Source: Gymnorhina tibicen
Lineage: Eukaryota; Chordata; Aves; Passeriformes; Artamidae
Direction: 5' to 3'
Length of the DNA: 64,000 nt
NCBI GenBank assembly: GCA_013399875.1
Contig: VXAZ01005695.1
Location: 558,001 to 622,000, forward strand
The notes under the pieces are model-generated. The model saw only the letters and a program-made list of their open reading frames with translations, did no database searches and had not been told where the DNA came from. A program made the translations under genes and the position numbers. Below, in pieces: positions 37,185 to 50,616 of this stretch. The stretch's first letter is position 1, and each line of letters opens with the position of its first letter.

Positions 37185-37758
37185 CATGTCCATCATGACA
37201 ACATCATCTAAGACATTTATTTTCTACAACCTTCATGAAAACATGGGTGTATTTGCCCTAAGTGACCAGTCATTATGACAGTCAGCAAAGCATTGCTCAA
37301 ATGAGCCAATGAACTGCTTTTCACCCAGCTGGCAGCTAAGGATCGTGATGGGAAGCCAGGAAAGCTTAATGGCTTGGCCTTAAGGAAACCCACAAACCCT
37401 TAATACATGGTCATATATAATTAACAATTTTATTTCCATGCATATGAAGAAGTAACTGGTAGCAGTAATACACTATTTTTTTTCTGTTACAGGGATAGTA
37501 AACACTTCGTCCATTGTTTTCAACTATTTGAAAGGAAAATAGAAAAGTATTAGGAAAACATAGCATACTCATGCCCTTCCTTTTCTATGTTGCTTTGATG
37601 TCAAATGGCAACCTGCTTTCAGCTTCAACACCTGATAAGCACAGCACACCACAGTAATCAAGGAGAAGTTGCCAGAAAAAAAAGTTCCACTCAGGTTTCA
37701 CAGCTCTAGACTGATGGATACTCAAAAAACCTATTTATTAATTACTCAAATCCTACAC

Positions 37759-37824
37759 ATACAGTAAGAAATACAGTATAGAGAATACAGTAAGAAATAC
37801 ACATACAGAGAATACAGTAAGAAA
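37759..37824. repeat. Three-copy minisatellite, 26-27 bp spacing
   Basis: The word ATACAGTAAGAAA occurs at 37759-37771, 37785-37797 and 37812-37824, separated by related A-rich sequence containing ATACACATACAG or GTATAGAG. It is noncoding. Confidence 0.85.
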
Positions 37825-38715
37825 CTTAGAATGTCTAACTAGACTTTCATCACAAAGACAAAAATCACCTAAACATAAGGTGATTGCCCTTGCCAAGTTA
37901 CAAATCTTTTTCAAGGCACAGAAAGTTTAGAGACTTTTAGTGAACCATTTCTAATTAATTGGTTTTAAATAGGAGGCCATTTTCTTCAGTCTCTGCAAAT
38001 TTTTGGAAATTATGAACCATCTCTCATAAACTTGTCAAACTGGCAAGCTGCTCTACAGAGAAGAAAGAAGCCTTGTTTCCTTCATACGCCTCTATCTGTA
38101 GTTTCTATCCCTCTAAATTTAGTTCCTCCCAAACAGTCTCCCTTGTTTCTTTCATCATGACAATATCTTTATAAAGTCAAAGTCTCAACAGTTGTTCACA
38201 TAACTAAAATACTCCTTAAATACCTATTTCAGCAAACAAATGCTTAAGCAAGCAAAGACTAGAGCTTCCTTCCCTCCCCTCAGTGTTTACGAACTTTTTT
38301 TAAGTAGTGTTTTAAGGTATTGATTGAGCATGATGATGTTCAAACTCCTAGATAAGAAATGTTCCTTGCCTCCACGTACTAACTCAAATTGTGCACAGAG
38401 ACAAGCAAACCACAACATTTTAATTAAGACATTGAGCATGAATTTGAACAGAAACTAGGAAAACCAAATCTATCATTGCCAACATCAAACATTATGCAAA
38501 TTCAATGTCCTGCAAATGAAGTAGGAGAAAGGCTTATTTCCAAGGTGAAAGACAAGAGAGTAGAACTTGTGCTGTACTCATTCTTCTGGAATCACACTTG
38601 CAGAAGCACCACTCTGATTTACTTGACTTTGTTGCTCAGTGGAGTCAAATTAGGGCAACATGGGTTTTTTTAGTACAAATCACTTTTTCTTCAGTTAGTT
38701 TATTATTTTCACCAG

Positions 38716-38795
38716 GAACAGGGGAATCAAAGACTTTATGGAGAAAGAGATACATATGCTGGTCTCCATCAAATATACTTTATGGCTCCTTCCAG
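38716..38795 (+). other. Candidate plus-strand exon
   Basis: The acceptor tagtttattattttcaccag and donor CCTTCCAG|GTAAAT flank 80 bases. All three frames are open, for example EQGNQRLYGERDTYAGLHQI in phase 0. With no single preferred frame the coding evidence is weak, but the splice signals are among the best on this strand. Confidence 0.28.
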
Positions 38796-41682
38796 GTAAA
38801 TTTTCTAGATGTGTCATTTTTTTCCTGGAAACATCTTGCCCATTGTAGAATGATTTTCAGTAAAAACCAAGTGTTTCTTTCCCAGTATGTAGCCATGTGT
38901 ATACTTGGTGATCAAGCATAGCCTGTTTCACTTGATTCAAACACATTGAATATCACATCACCAAATACTTAAAAAGCGCTTTTTTCCATACAGTAAACCC
39001 CAAAAATAGGCAGAAAGGTTTTCTAACTTAAAATCTACTACTACACCTTGACAACTGACACCTTGTGCACACTAACTCACTTTAATTATAACTCCAGGCC
39101 TAAAGAGCCACTGTGTTCCAGATACACGTACAGAAATATTGTGCCATCAAGAAAGGTTTTCCCACACTTTGAAACAGGTATTCACATTTCCCTCCAACTT
39201 CCTGGGTATAGCTTTGGTCTGTTCCATGTACATAACCTATCCACACGGCTTGTCCCAAGTTCCTGCATTCAGCATCATTCCATGTGCGAGCAGCGGGGAA
39301 ACAAATACCTAAAGGCAGGTCACAGCTATGTCTTTATAGATCAGCTCAGGATTTCTGCTAACAAGCCTAGAAATCTAAGCACTCATTTAATTTAAGTCCT
39401 GTTTAAAAACATTCCCTAATTAGTGAATTTACCAATGAACATCTTTTACCAATCCATTTGTGATAAGGTGAATTTGCAATGATCACTGGCAAATCAAGAA
39501 ACAAAAACTAAACTGTTCAAGGACAGAAAATCAGCAAAAGAGGTACGTTACTGATTCTGAGGACAACAGTCAGGACTGTGCACTGCCAAATCCCTGAAAT
39601 ACAGTAATTCTTTAGAAAGATCATAAAAGAAAGAACTGCAAAATATAAAATAGGAAACGAGTAAGGCATGACAGACTTCTAGAAGCAACTCCACATGAAT
39701 TGTCCCCACATTTAGGCTGTGGCCTCAGAAGGAAAAATTTCAATATTTAAAGCATTAAGTACCAATAAACTATGGTTTGGCAACATGATATAGTAAAAGA
39801 CCGTCACATACTTGTCAAAATTATTTAAAACAGCAAAAAGATCAATCCATGAATAAAAGTAAGGAGCTATTAACTAAATGAAATAACACTGAGGCATGAG
39901 TCTTACTGGAATCATGACAAAAAATGTCAAATTATTTTCACAGAAACGTATCTTTAGGTTTTACATGACTAACACAGAAAAGCTAGTAAACAAATTGAAG
40001 CGTAAGAGAAACCTCAAGTCTTTCCTGAGAGATACTCATCTGTGTTCAGTCTCTGCTTAGGCAGTGCTCAGTGAGAACTTCTGACAGTCTGTATTGGACT
40101 TGGTTAGAGAGATGGCACTTCTGAGGAACTCCAAGCTAAAACCAAACTTAATTTCTTCCTCCTTCCAGAAGGAACATAATAGAAGCCACAAAGACCAGCT
40201 CTAACTGGCACCAGTCCTACTTCTCATGTTCAAAGCACTGGGACAGCATAAAGCTTTCACGTTCCTCTTCGCAATAAAACAGCAGCAACATAGGAACTTC
40301 AACATCTCTTTCAATCATTCTGCTTCCTCACACACATCGCCTGAAAACACTGGGGTGTTGTGCTTGGGTTCCCTCCTCCACCCTGCCACGCCCCCCTCCT
40401 TTTTTTAACTGGAGAAACAGAGAAAAATAGAGGTTTTCCTAAAATGTAGAAGCTGGGGTATAAGTATTTTCTGGGGTTTTTCCATAGTAAAATTGAATCT
40501 TTGCAATGAAGTACCTCAAGCATCTTTAATGTGTCCGCAATTGCATGTTTTTCATCTGTCACCATAGTCTACAGACCATATTTTGCAACCCTAATGTACA
40601 TACTCACAGGCTACTATTTTCTTTCTTCTTCAAAACAGTAATTCAGGCAGCTTATTTTAAGGAACTGTCAAGGAACAATTGTTTGGGTGTTTTTTCTAAC
40701 TCAACTTTATTTAACATCACAGTTTCTATTCTGATTATCATAGTTATTTATTTTCGTGTAAATGTGTCAACCAGTTTTTAGTCTACGTATCACTATTCTA
40801 AGAAATTATTGTTTCATCCCCACCCAAGACTTAACAGGAAACTAACAACAGGATTATGGTAGACTTGTCTTGCCTTTAATGTATTATGAACTGGACAGAT
40901 TTTCTACTGTCTTGAGCTTCTGCATGCCAGAGCTCCACACATAAGAGAACCCTGTCCTAAAAAATAGCTCTGCTTTTATTTTCTCTTCAACCATGGTACT
41001 AAAAGAAAAAGTAAATGCATGAAAAGGTGAAGTTTAGTGACAGACCAAAATACTCCCTAAAGAAGGTCAAGCTGCTTTGTTCTTGGGCAACAATGATAAA
41101 ATACTTATCAATGTAAGTATCTATCATTCTCTTCATCAGAACATAAGCTGCAAAAAGCACATGTTCAAATCTCTCTAACTAATTGCTTAAATCCTTAAAC
41201 TGCCTATAAACTAACTAAAGTTTCTCCATTGCCTAAAGACTAAACAAGATGCAGGACCATCAGTATAAAAACAGATTTACGTATTGTAAAATACTTCCCT
41301 GGTTGCTAAAGAACAGCAGCATTTCACCTACAGGGAGAGCCACCTTAAGGCAACACCCTGTTGCTACATTTCTGTTTCAAGATTCCCCACACAATGGCCT
41401 TCATACAGGTCCCCATTTGCCCTAGCCCAAAAGCATCTTGATTTTTCTAAAACCCTGCTTCAAATAGAGAGGTAAAGAAGAAACCTGTGGTTCAAAAACC
41501 AATACTGAAGAAAACATAGATTTGGAATAACATGTTTAAGGCATTCTAGGTAAGAAGAACCTTTAAATATTCCATATCGATAATCTATTTTAAGTGATTA
41601 TCCAGTCAGGTAAAATGTGGTTTTTAATTTGGAATTAAAGAAGAAGAACTAAACAGCTACCACTGAAATGCACAGAATCTCT
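38796..41682. other. Noncoding, probable intron
   Basis: AT-rich. A minus-strand frame at 40515-40568 (18 codons, phase 0-0) has a GAG|GTACTT donor but a poor acceptor and a phase that does not fit its neighbours, so it is not called. The plus frame of 115 codons at 39048-39395 has no splice or promoter support. Confidence 0.45.
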
Positions 41683-41768
41683 GAATCATAGAATCATTTA
41701 TACTGGAAAAGACCTTTAATATCATTAAGTCCAACTGCAAACTTAACACTGCCAAGTTCACCAAAAGA
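41683..41768 (-). mobile_element. CR1 3'-end fragment
   Basis: Reads as the reverse complement of a CR1 tail: GAATCATAGAATCATTTA, then ctggaaaagacctttaatat, then ccaactgcaaacttaacact and gccaagttcacca. It is the same tail type as the long element ending at 18751 and is heavily 5'-truncated. Confidence 0.88.
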
Positions 41769-42159
41769 AGTAATGGGATGACCGCACACCCTCCTCCAGG
41801 TGCTTTTTACAGTGCAGCTGGAGGTGATGTTAGTGAAGATAAGGGTGAAAAATTTAACCATGTTTCCCTTCTATTAATAGAAACATTCCCTTATAGACCT
41901 ACCATAACTCCCAATATGCTGTTTCCACCTGCAATGGTACTAACACTGACTGGAGCACAGCTGGACAACAATTTCCAAGTGTTGCACACTGACTGCTAAG
42001 CTTCACGTGTGATTAGTAATATTTATTTAAACTACTATTATGCAGTATTTGCTAAGTTTTTTCAGGATAGAAGACGTGGGGGGGAAGATGTGAATCTCAC
42101 TGGTAGCAATCGCTCTGAGAGAAATCTGCTGCAAAAACCTGTACTGGATTTGGCAGAGG

Positions 42160-42440
42160 CACAAAGCTGGGCCTGAGTGCTGTGCGAGCAGGGGAAAGAG
42201 GTGGGAACAGCTCTACCTCAGCAGCTGTAGGGAAAAACCAGGGCAGCTCAGACAGGGGATAGCAGACCTGCGAGTCGAGGTGGGGCTACGGAGTGGCAAG
42301 CAGCTGTCCCATGGCATGCCGCATGTCAGAGCAGGCCAGGCCTGGGCAACGCAGACAATCACAAACCCCTCTGCCATGAGCAACCTTGACCTCATCCCAC
42401 ACCACCAGACTTCTCCCGCTCCCTGTTGGACTGAGGATCT
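42160..42440. other. Local GC-rich block
   Basis: About 280 bases with clearly higher GC and several CpGs than the flanks, on a background that is otherwise very CpG-poor. Open frames on both strands (42213-42497 minus, 42280-42534 plus) overlap, so neither is convincing. It has no TATA box, splice donor or repeat signature that I can name. It could be an old repeat, a regulatory block or a weak promoter. Confidence 0.35.
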
Positions 42441-45041
42441 TTTTGATCTAAATAGCCAACATTTAGAAAAGGAATACCATTTTCCATCTTTAAACATAAA
42501 TAGTATTGTAAATAGCTCTAAAACATTGCTGTGAAAAGTGTAGTTTTGGGCAATTTATTATTTTTAACCTCATTATTGCTAACATTCTGGCTATTCAGGC
42601 ATCGCTAATTGTAAGTATACCTAATTGAAGCCATTATTTTGGATTTGGCAATATCACACTGGTCAGGACATAGGATTAAAGCAGCTTTAGTGCTACTGTT
42701 CCTGCTGTTGTAAACAGAGGTTCAAAAAGAAAAGGACTGGTTTTCCTTTCTGCCCAATTCAACAGCTGCATTTCAGATATTCTGTATCATTTGAGACAAA
42801 TGGTAGAAGCCGAAGTTGATGCATTAAAATAACTTTTTTCTTCCAAGAAAATGCAAGAAAACCTATCAAAATCTGGATTTTAACTCTAGAAAAGCATGTC
42901 CTTCAATCCTCATACCTACGTGTTGTCAGTAGACAAATGCTAGAAGTGGCATGGATACAAATGCTTCCAGGATACAGACAAATAAGAACTTGAGAAACTT
43001 AGTAAAGTATTTGAAGCAAGACCCTGAAAAAGATGAAGACAGATAGATGGAGGAGAGAGCTCACAGTTTCCACCCTCAGTAACACACCTTTTGGTTGGAA
43101 GCCATGCACTTGCAATTGGTTGCTTCCATCTCAGTTGTACAACCCTTCTATCCATTTCAAATACAGTAGTTTTGCTATATCTGAGAATAATAGCTCATGC
43201 CAAATGTCAACATGTAAAATATATGAAAACACTTTCACTCATTAATAAATGCTAACAGGATCTCAAAAAATCTGAAATGCATTTTCTATCTAGTCAAGTT
43301 CAATCCAGTACTAGCTCAAAGGGCTTATCTTCAAACACACTAAGCAAAAAGTGAAATTTATCTTAGACTCTGGATTAAAGTCTGCATTTTACAACTCTTC
43401 TTTTAGTAAAAAGCTGGGTAGCAACTGAAGAAAAACGTTCTAGGACAGCAAATTGTAGGATGAAAGAACAAATTTTCAGACAAATCGGAGCTCATCTCAG
43501 ACCTTATCACCTTCTGTTGCACCTGTGGAGCTTCTTTCTCTAAGGCACATCTACTCAAATAAGCTATTTGGCACCTATAAAACTAATAAACATTTCCTAT
43601 GAGTTTGTATTGCCTTTAAAAAGCCTCCTTCACCAGAACAGATTCAATCCTTATAGTGCTATGTAACATACCTTCTATGCAAAAGACAGTAAGTGCCAGA
43701 TATCTGTCACCTGGACCTACATATGATTGTGCGTTTCCCTGTAACACACATGACACCTGGTCATCTTTTTGCTGTCAAACACAACATCCAATGGCTGAAA
43801 CCTCTCACAGGCTCAGCTGGAGCTAATTGAATATAGGACAGCACAGTTATGGGCCAGTAAAAAGGTAAACAAGATGAGGATTCTAGAGGATGAACATAGT
43901 AATCCTTTAAGCAGTGAAGAAACTGCAAAGGTTCATAAGAATTCAAAAGAAGGTCAGATGTGTTCAGTAAAGGTATTATTAAAAATAAAGAACATCTAAG
44001 GTGTAATCAGTTAATTTCCTGAGTTGCTAGGCCTGGGGGGGAAGCAAAAGAGAATGCTAACATCCCTCACTTGGGAAGTGAAGAAAGCCCACCGTCACAT
44101 GATTAAAAGATGGACTACAGAGATTGCTGCTACAATCACTGACTATAAAGCAGTAGGAAATGGCAGGAAAACAGTACTTCAGACAGAGTGGGTACATAAA
44201 ATATGATAGAAACTAAATGGAAAGATTAAAACATAGTGTATCAGTATTATCATGAACAATCTTCCCATGATTCTCCTCAGAGAGTATATGCTGCTTTAAA
44301 TAAAAGGTCTGAGGTTACCCCTTTACATGTTGTTTTCCATGCACATAGGTGATAAGATTTCACTTTCATTAAAGGTGAGGTTTTTTCTAACTGGAGTATC
44401 ATTCTTCATCACAATTTTCTATATCACACAGCATTTCTTTATATCACTGTACTCCTTCCAACAATTTAAGATAGGTTGTTTAGGATATCAACTTAAAAAC
44501 ACAATGCTCTAAGTTTAATAGACATGTTTGTATTTTCTTTTAAATAGTCTATGTAACTCCTGAGGACTTAAAGAAAACAGTACGTTTAGTGTCTGGAATG
44601 GCAGTTTCTTACACTAGGAGGATATTAACCTTTAATCCTTGAAATCATTAAAGAAATGTTTGTAGAAATATTTTTAGCCTCTTTATCTGGTCAAAGTACT
44701 GAAAGTTAAGTCGTGTCTGTACAAACCAATCATTTCACCAGCAGTTTTATATTTCTTTAAAGCCTCATATAAAAAGCACCTGCTTAAAGTGAGTAATGGA
44801 GTTTTATATTCATTGCACTTAGGAACAGCGTATGTAACCTATTCCGTTTTCCTCCCTTGTGGAATATATTTCAGCTTATATTGCACAGCACATTACCGAT
44901 GTGTATAAAGACTCTCTGATCAGCAATTTGGACTGCAGACAGCAACCTGCATGAATACACTTTTTTCCCCTTCCTTAAATACAGTATCCACTTGATTCAC
45001 CAACACAAATTAAAACCATCCTTTAAAGATGATGATCTCAC

Positions 45042-45114
45042 CTTTACAGTGAGTACATGAAGCCCATGCACAGAGCACCACAGCAATGTCAGGCTGCAGT
45101 CTGCAGCATAAACC
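45042..45114 (-). CDS. Candidate internal exon (24 codons plus 1 nt), unidentified gene
   Basis: The minus-strand acceptor tattgcttgttggttgtgcag is pyrimidine-rich and strong; the donor is TGTAAAG|GTGAGATC. In phase 0-in, 1-out it reads GLCCRLQPDIAVVLCAWASC then THCK, and the exit phase matches the exon at 34682-34816 (joining as THCK-G-VKSKN). An alternative phase 2-in, 0-out frame (VYAADCSLTLLWCSV...) is also open, so the frame depends on the inferred splice. The Cys-rich peptide would agree with the Cys residues of the next exon. The 10-kb intron to 34816 is within the normal range for vertebrates. Confidence 0.5.
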
Positions 45115-48100
45115 CTGCACAACCAACAAGCAATACATGTGCTGTAAGCATTAAAAAGAAAGAGCCTAGTATATAATCTTTCCTGGCCAAAGAACAGAAA
45201 ATCTCCATTAGTGTGATTAATTTTTGAGATGTTAAAAAACCTTACTGTCTATTAAGATACAAAAAATAGAAGAACATCCAAATGCAAGGAGTCCTGTAAT
45301 ATAGCACATATTAAAGACAAAATCTTATCTTGGAATTTGCATTTTTTCAGAAAACATGAAAAAGGGTATTTCCAAGCTATAGCTTATTAAAGCACACACT
45401 CGTGCTATCTTTATAGTTGAGAAATTTAAAGAATTTTTCAACTCAGCCTCAGCATCAGGTTTCCCTGCAGAATTTAGTGCTGTATTTTAATAATAGTATG
45501 AACCTAAAATAGCCTAACAACAGTAGTCTTAAATTATGACAATATTTATGCTGGATTCAAGTATGTAATATAGGCATGACTGTAACAAAACATATTTTAA
45601 TTTTTTTTCATTAAGAAAACAACAGTGGCTTTTGATGGGACAACTTAAGTAAGTTTTGTAAACGCTTTTGCATGATTATCCATTGTATTCATGAATTCAT
45701 CATAATATGTATCACTATGTTACAAACAGTGTTACAAAGTACATTGACTTCCATGTATTTCAAAGCAGAATGATTTATCCCCTATGCCCTATCAATATCA
45801 TCACAAAAGCAGATGCTACTTTAGAGTAGACAGTTACTTTTTGCATCTTCTTCCACACACAATCTCTCTCTGCTGGTAAATTATAAGTAACATGGAAAAT
45901 AAATTTGCCAGAAATTAAACTAAGCATAGAATTACCCATCAATATTATTGCATGTACGTACTTACTCACTGAACTAAACAGGAAGGACTATATTACATTA
46001 GCTTGATTAGTACCTCATGGAAGGCTGCAGAAGTTTTGAGGTCAAGGCAAGTTTACTGAGCCCACAAGAAGTGGAAGGAATAGATATTCTATAGTCACAC
46101 ATATGAGGTAATATCTGTGATTGGGCAATTGCATACTTTCTAATTTACTGTAATTAGGTTAGCACTACAGTAAGCTTGTTTGCTACAAATTTTCACTTTG
46201 ATATACTTGGTACAGTAAGTCTTGGTAAATCTACTCAATATTAAAATATCTGAGGAAGAGAGGACTTCAAAGTTAAAATTAAATCCTGCTAAATCTTCAC
46301 AGTACCTTTGAATGATAACCAAAGAGATTATGAAAAGAAAAAACGTCAAATTTTTAAGACAGAGGAACAATACTATGAACTTACTGGTTTTACAGTGCTG
46401 TTTCTTTTCCCAATTAGACTTCTTTAGCACAATTAAAAATCTGTATTAAGTGTCCTTATAGGTATTATAACTCGGCTTACTTTATAAAAAGGAGTGCTAT
46501 ATGAATACTAGTTGTATGCTTTTCAACAGAAGGATGTAAACTTATTTAGCGATCTGTTTTTCTCTTTCATCTTATCTTTAGTTTCTGTATAGATTTATAA
46601 TGCTCATTGTTTCCAATTTTAACAAATCACCTAATGGCAGAAAGGAAAATATGTTAACCTTGGAATTATTTGCAGTTGTAGAAATCCCTTTTGTCTGGCT
46701 CATGCAAGGCCTGCAATCTGTTTTAAACACAGATTGTCTGTCTTTTGTCTGACAGCCACCAAGCTGCACAAATTACTTTCTGCCTGTTCACCTGTTTGCA
46801 GCTGTGTCTGTAAGCTAAGGATTCTGTAGTTTGACTTGAGCAACTACTCCAGGATTGATGACATGTGCTGCTGATAAACTGAGCAATTTGAAGAAATTAC
46901 TGGCTAAACTTATTGAAAGACATCTGTGCATGAGCTGAGAACTAGAAGCCTTCAGTTGTGTGTTTGCAACCTGCAGTGGCGGCAATCTGTTTGAAGTGAT
47001 ATCCTTCTATAACAGAGCTGGTCCTGCCACAAAATAACTGAACCATCTTTGCAACATATTTCTTCACCCACCAACAGAATTCTGCTCTTTTGGTCTTAAA
47101 TATACCTCCTAAACAGAGGATGTAACAACAATTAAGAGTTCCTATACTCATCTAGCAGAAGTAACTTCTTTTGAAGTGTTTCCATTTTTCAATGAGATCT
47201 GGCATTCTGTGTTGTTTCCCAGCCCTCTCTGCTCTACAGACTAGTTCTCAGCAGTTAATGCTAGTTTGAGCATCTCACAGGCACACTTATCATGTTAGCC
47301 AAGAGGACATGCCTTGGCAGCATTATGGGGGTACAGCTCAACTCTTCAGCTAACTAATAGTAATGCCTGAGGTTTCTGCTCTAAAATTCAGTCATCAAAA
47401 AACTCTATTTCTAAACCATGTGAACCTGGATAATGTTTGAGCTTCTGGGGGATACTTGCAGATGTTCATTTTAAGCACAAGAAGCCCAAGACTGCTCTCT
47501 CAGGGTGAGCATGTGCATGCATATGTGCATATGTATGAAATTCTTTTGCTTTAAAAAAACTCCACCAGCCTGGTGAGCTGTGTGTGATGGCTAGTCAGTT
47601 CTAAGCTGTGCAGTACGTTTAGCAAAATAAATTCCTAAGTCCTTTGGGACACATTCTGTAGCGATATAATTCAACATTGCTCCCATTTCCTTTGTTCTTA
47701 CACACGTAGCATAAATGCGTTTCAAGTATACACTGTGACAGAGTAAGCCAAAGCAGAATTCTGCACATCTTCAAATGTTTTAGTAGCCCAGAATAAACAA
47801 ATTAAAAACATTACTAAAATTGCTTCACACAGAAATGCGAAAAAATTAATAGAAGGAAAAGTGTGTTAAGCCTAAGAAAGTAACTAAGGGCTTAGAGAAA
47901 TTCCAGTGACCAGTCAAAAGCACAAAAGTTGTCCACTTTCACATCTGCACATTAACCCTCTCTCCCCCTCTAAGCCTTCATTTCAGGCATTTAAAAAGGA
48001 TTAAGCATGCAGTACTTAAGTACCCAAAACAAACTATTAATTTCACCTTGTTGTCTTTACAACCACTTCATACCAAAAGCCAAGCTACTGACTAAAATCA

Positions 48101-50616
48101 TCAAAGTATCAGAACTCATATCTGTGCTATTCGTTAGCTTTAGCAAATGAAATTAGCGCTTCTATATTAATTTCTTTAGTATTTGGAAGCAAGTATTACC
48201 TTGAAAAGTATCTTCACAAACAAGGTTTACTAACAATGATAACAATTTTCAAAATACATATTATATTTGATGAAAAATTATCAATGTGCTCAAACACATT
48301 TGAAAATAGGAAAGCAAAGCTCTCAAGTTAGGAAGCTATATAAATTGGGCTTCCACATTTCAGAACCCATAAACTGGATTCACCACAGAGCTGAAGTGAC
48401 TTCCTGGAAAAAAGAATATATAGCATAGTGTATATGCATACAATAAATCAAGTCCTGATTATGTGCAGCTAAAAACTATATATCACCAATAATAAAACCT
48501 TTAAAATACCATGCTACAGCAGATATCTAAGTAAATACAGCACGTTTTTATCTTTAGCATCCATGCATATTGTGCGTTCGAGCATTTTTAATGTCAGCTT
48601 TTATTTTAAAAGAGCTAAGTCGTGAGAACATTCTTATGTACCACTTCATAACTCTGACACCAAGTATGTATAAAAAGATTAGCCTTTATTTGGTATAAAA
48701 TCAGTTGGCAGTTTTACATCTGTGCAATGCAACATAAATACCCCAGCTGGCATCTCAAGCTCACACACATATGGACTTCAAAACAGAAACTTCCTTATTT
48801 GCAGCACTGCCAGGGTAATTTTGTATACTCTGCATACTACAGCTATTTGTCAGGCCCCTGCAGGTGTGCACTGCACATAAACACACAGCTGTAGTCTAGC
48901 AAGCCAAGTGTTCCATCAAACACATAAAGGGAGACCTCAGCAGCTGGATTAGTCATCCCTGCAACAGGTCCAGAGAGAACAATATGGGTTAGTATTTTTG
49001 GAAAAGCATGGATGGTAAATTTATGATTATGCTGGCCTTACCAAATAACTGCTGGATTGTGTCATTTTTATGCAATGTCTACTTATTAAAGTTTTTGTTA
49101 GAATGGCTGGAACAGACCGAATATTTTTTAGTTTTTAATATAAACAATAAGGTAGTTTATGTATAAAATAGTTTATTAAGTGCAAAATGTTAAAAGGTTT
49201 TCATGCTAGTGGTTGGTTTTTGACAGATGTTACAATTATTTGCATTGGCTTTAACAGACAAATCGCTGGAATCAATTATAGTTAGCATATCAAAGTTTCT
49301 TATTAGTTATATATTATGCTTTGCCACATTCACTATAGCTAAATAGGATTTTTCTATTTCTTTTTTGCTGTAACTGCTTAGATCAAAGGTGAATTCCTAA
49401 AAACACTTGATAAAGAGAAGTGCAGAATGAATACTGTGATTAACTTGCTTATTTACACTGATTTTAATACATTTTAAAACTCAATTAAAATTACTTTCTC
49501 TCAGTACTGTTTAGAAGACATCAGCATCCACAGAATTTCATGGTGGTCATACAGATGTTAAAAATATTTTAATCAACCAGAAAAAGCAGTAAACTTAATT
49601 TTATGCAAGTTTCCTTTAAGAAACTTTGTATGTCAAAATCAGAATAAAATGAAACAGTAAAAAAATGAACAAAATTTTTAAAACCATTTGCCACCTATTT
49701 ATTCAGAACCGTCACTGTATTGTATGTATTTCAGCATTCTAAAATTGCCTCAGAAAAAGATGAGAAACTATGAACACTATCAGGAGTAATCCTAAATGAA
49801 TTTCATCCATTAAACTTTGAGTTCAAATATGCAGGCACCTGTGCTTGCTTCTCCTTCGTGTTTGTTTGGAAACACAAAAAATTTACCAGACCTTATAAAT
49901 GGCTCTCTTTTCTGATGGTGACATGTTTACATACTCATAACAGCTCTTTCAGATTTCATGTGCTGAGGGGAAGATGTCAATTCGACATGCTGGTACAGTA
50001 GACACTGACTGGCACTGAGAACATAACTACATTTTGCCTTGCATAGACCAGGACTTGGCAGCACCTGGGAACACTATGAGCAGGAATTCATTCCCAACTG
50101 CCCCTGCTTCATTAAGTTAATTGCATCATTGCAAGAAAGAAGAGAAGGGGCTTCCTAAAGGTCACTTTCCTAAATGTGACCTAATGACGTTTCAAGACCA
50201 CATATGTGTCATCCACCAGGAATATCACTACTGGTGGCTCAGAAATGTACATGAAGGTTATGTTAATATTATGGTAACATAAGATCTAATAATTATAATT
50301 ACTGATACGTAACTAACAACAACATAGTCAGTTCCTCATGTCTATAAAGGTAGCTGGTTTTTTAAACCAAACAGGTTGTAGTAAATGCTGAAAAGGCACC
50401 TGACTCAGATGAAGACTATTCAGCCATATCCAGTATAAAAGCCACTAAAACATGTCATAACAAAATCAAAAAGAAACACTTCAAACCAAAAAATAGTTAT
50501 TTAGAATATAGGGGGTATGAACCAACACATACAGGTAACCAGGGCAACCACCAAACCACAGCTGAAATGCAAAGAGTAGATTTATTTCATTCCCTCACTA
50601 ACTATGCCGGGTGGAA
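45115..50616. other. Noncoding, probable intron
   Basis: AT-rich. Two minus-strand intervals were examined and not called: 46659-46763 (open for 35 codons, but with a purine-rich acceptor) and one starting at 47110 (strong acceptor tacatcctctgtttag, no clear donor or frame). No repeat family is recognised. Confidence 0.45.

Noticed and set aside
40515..40568. Minus-strand 18-codon exon-like frame (DEKHAIADTLKMLE)
   Set aside because: The peptide looks real and the donor is fair, but the acceptor lacks a pyrimidine tract and phase 0-0 does not fit the adjacent exons.
46659..46763. Minus-strand 35-codon Cys-containing frame
   Set aside because: The acceptor region is purine-rich, the GTTAAC donor is weak, and another frame is equally protein-like.
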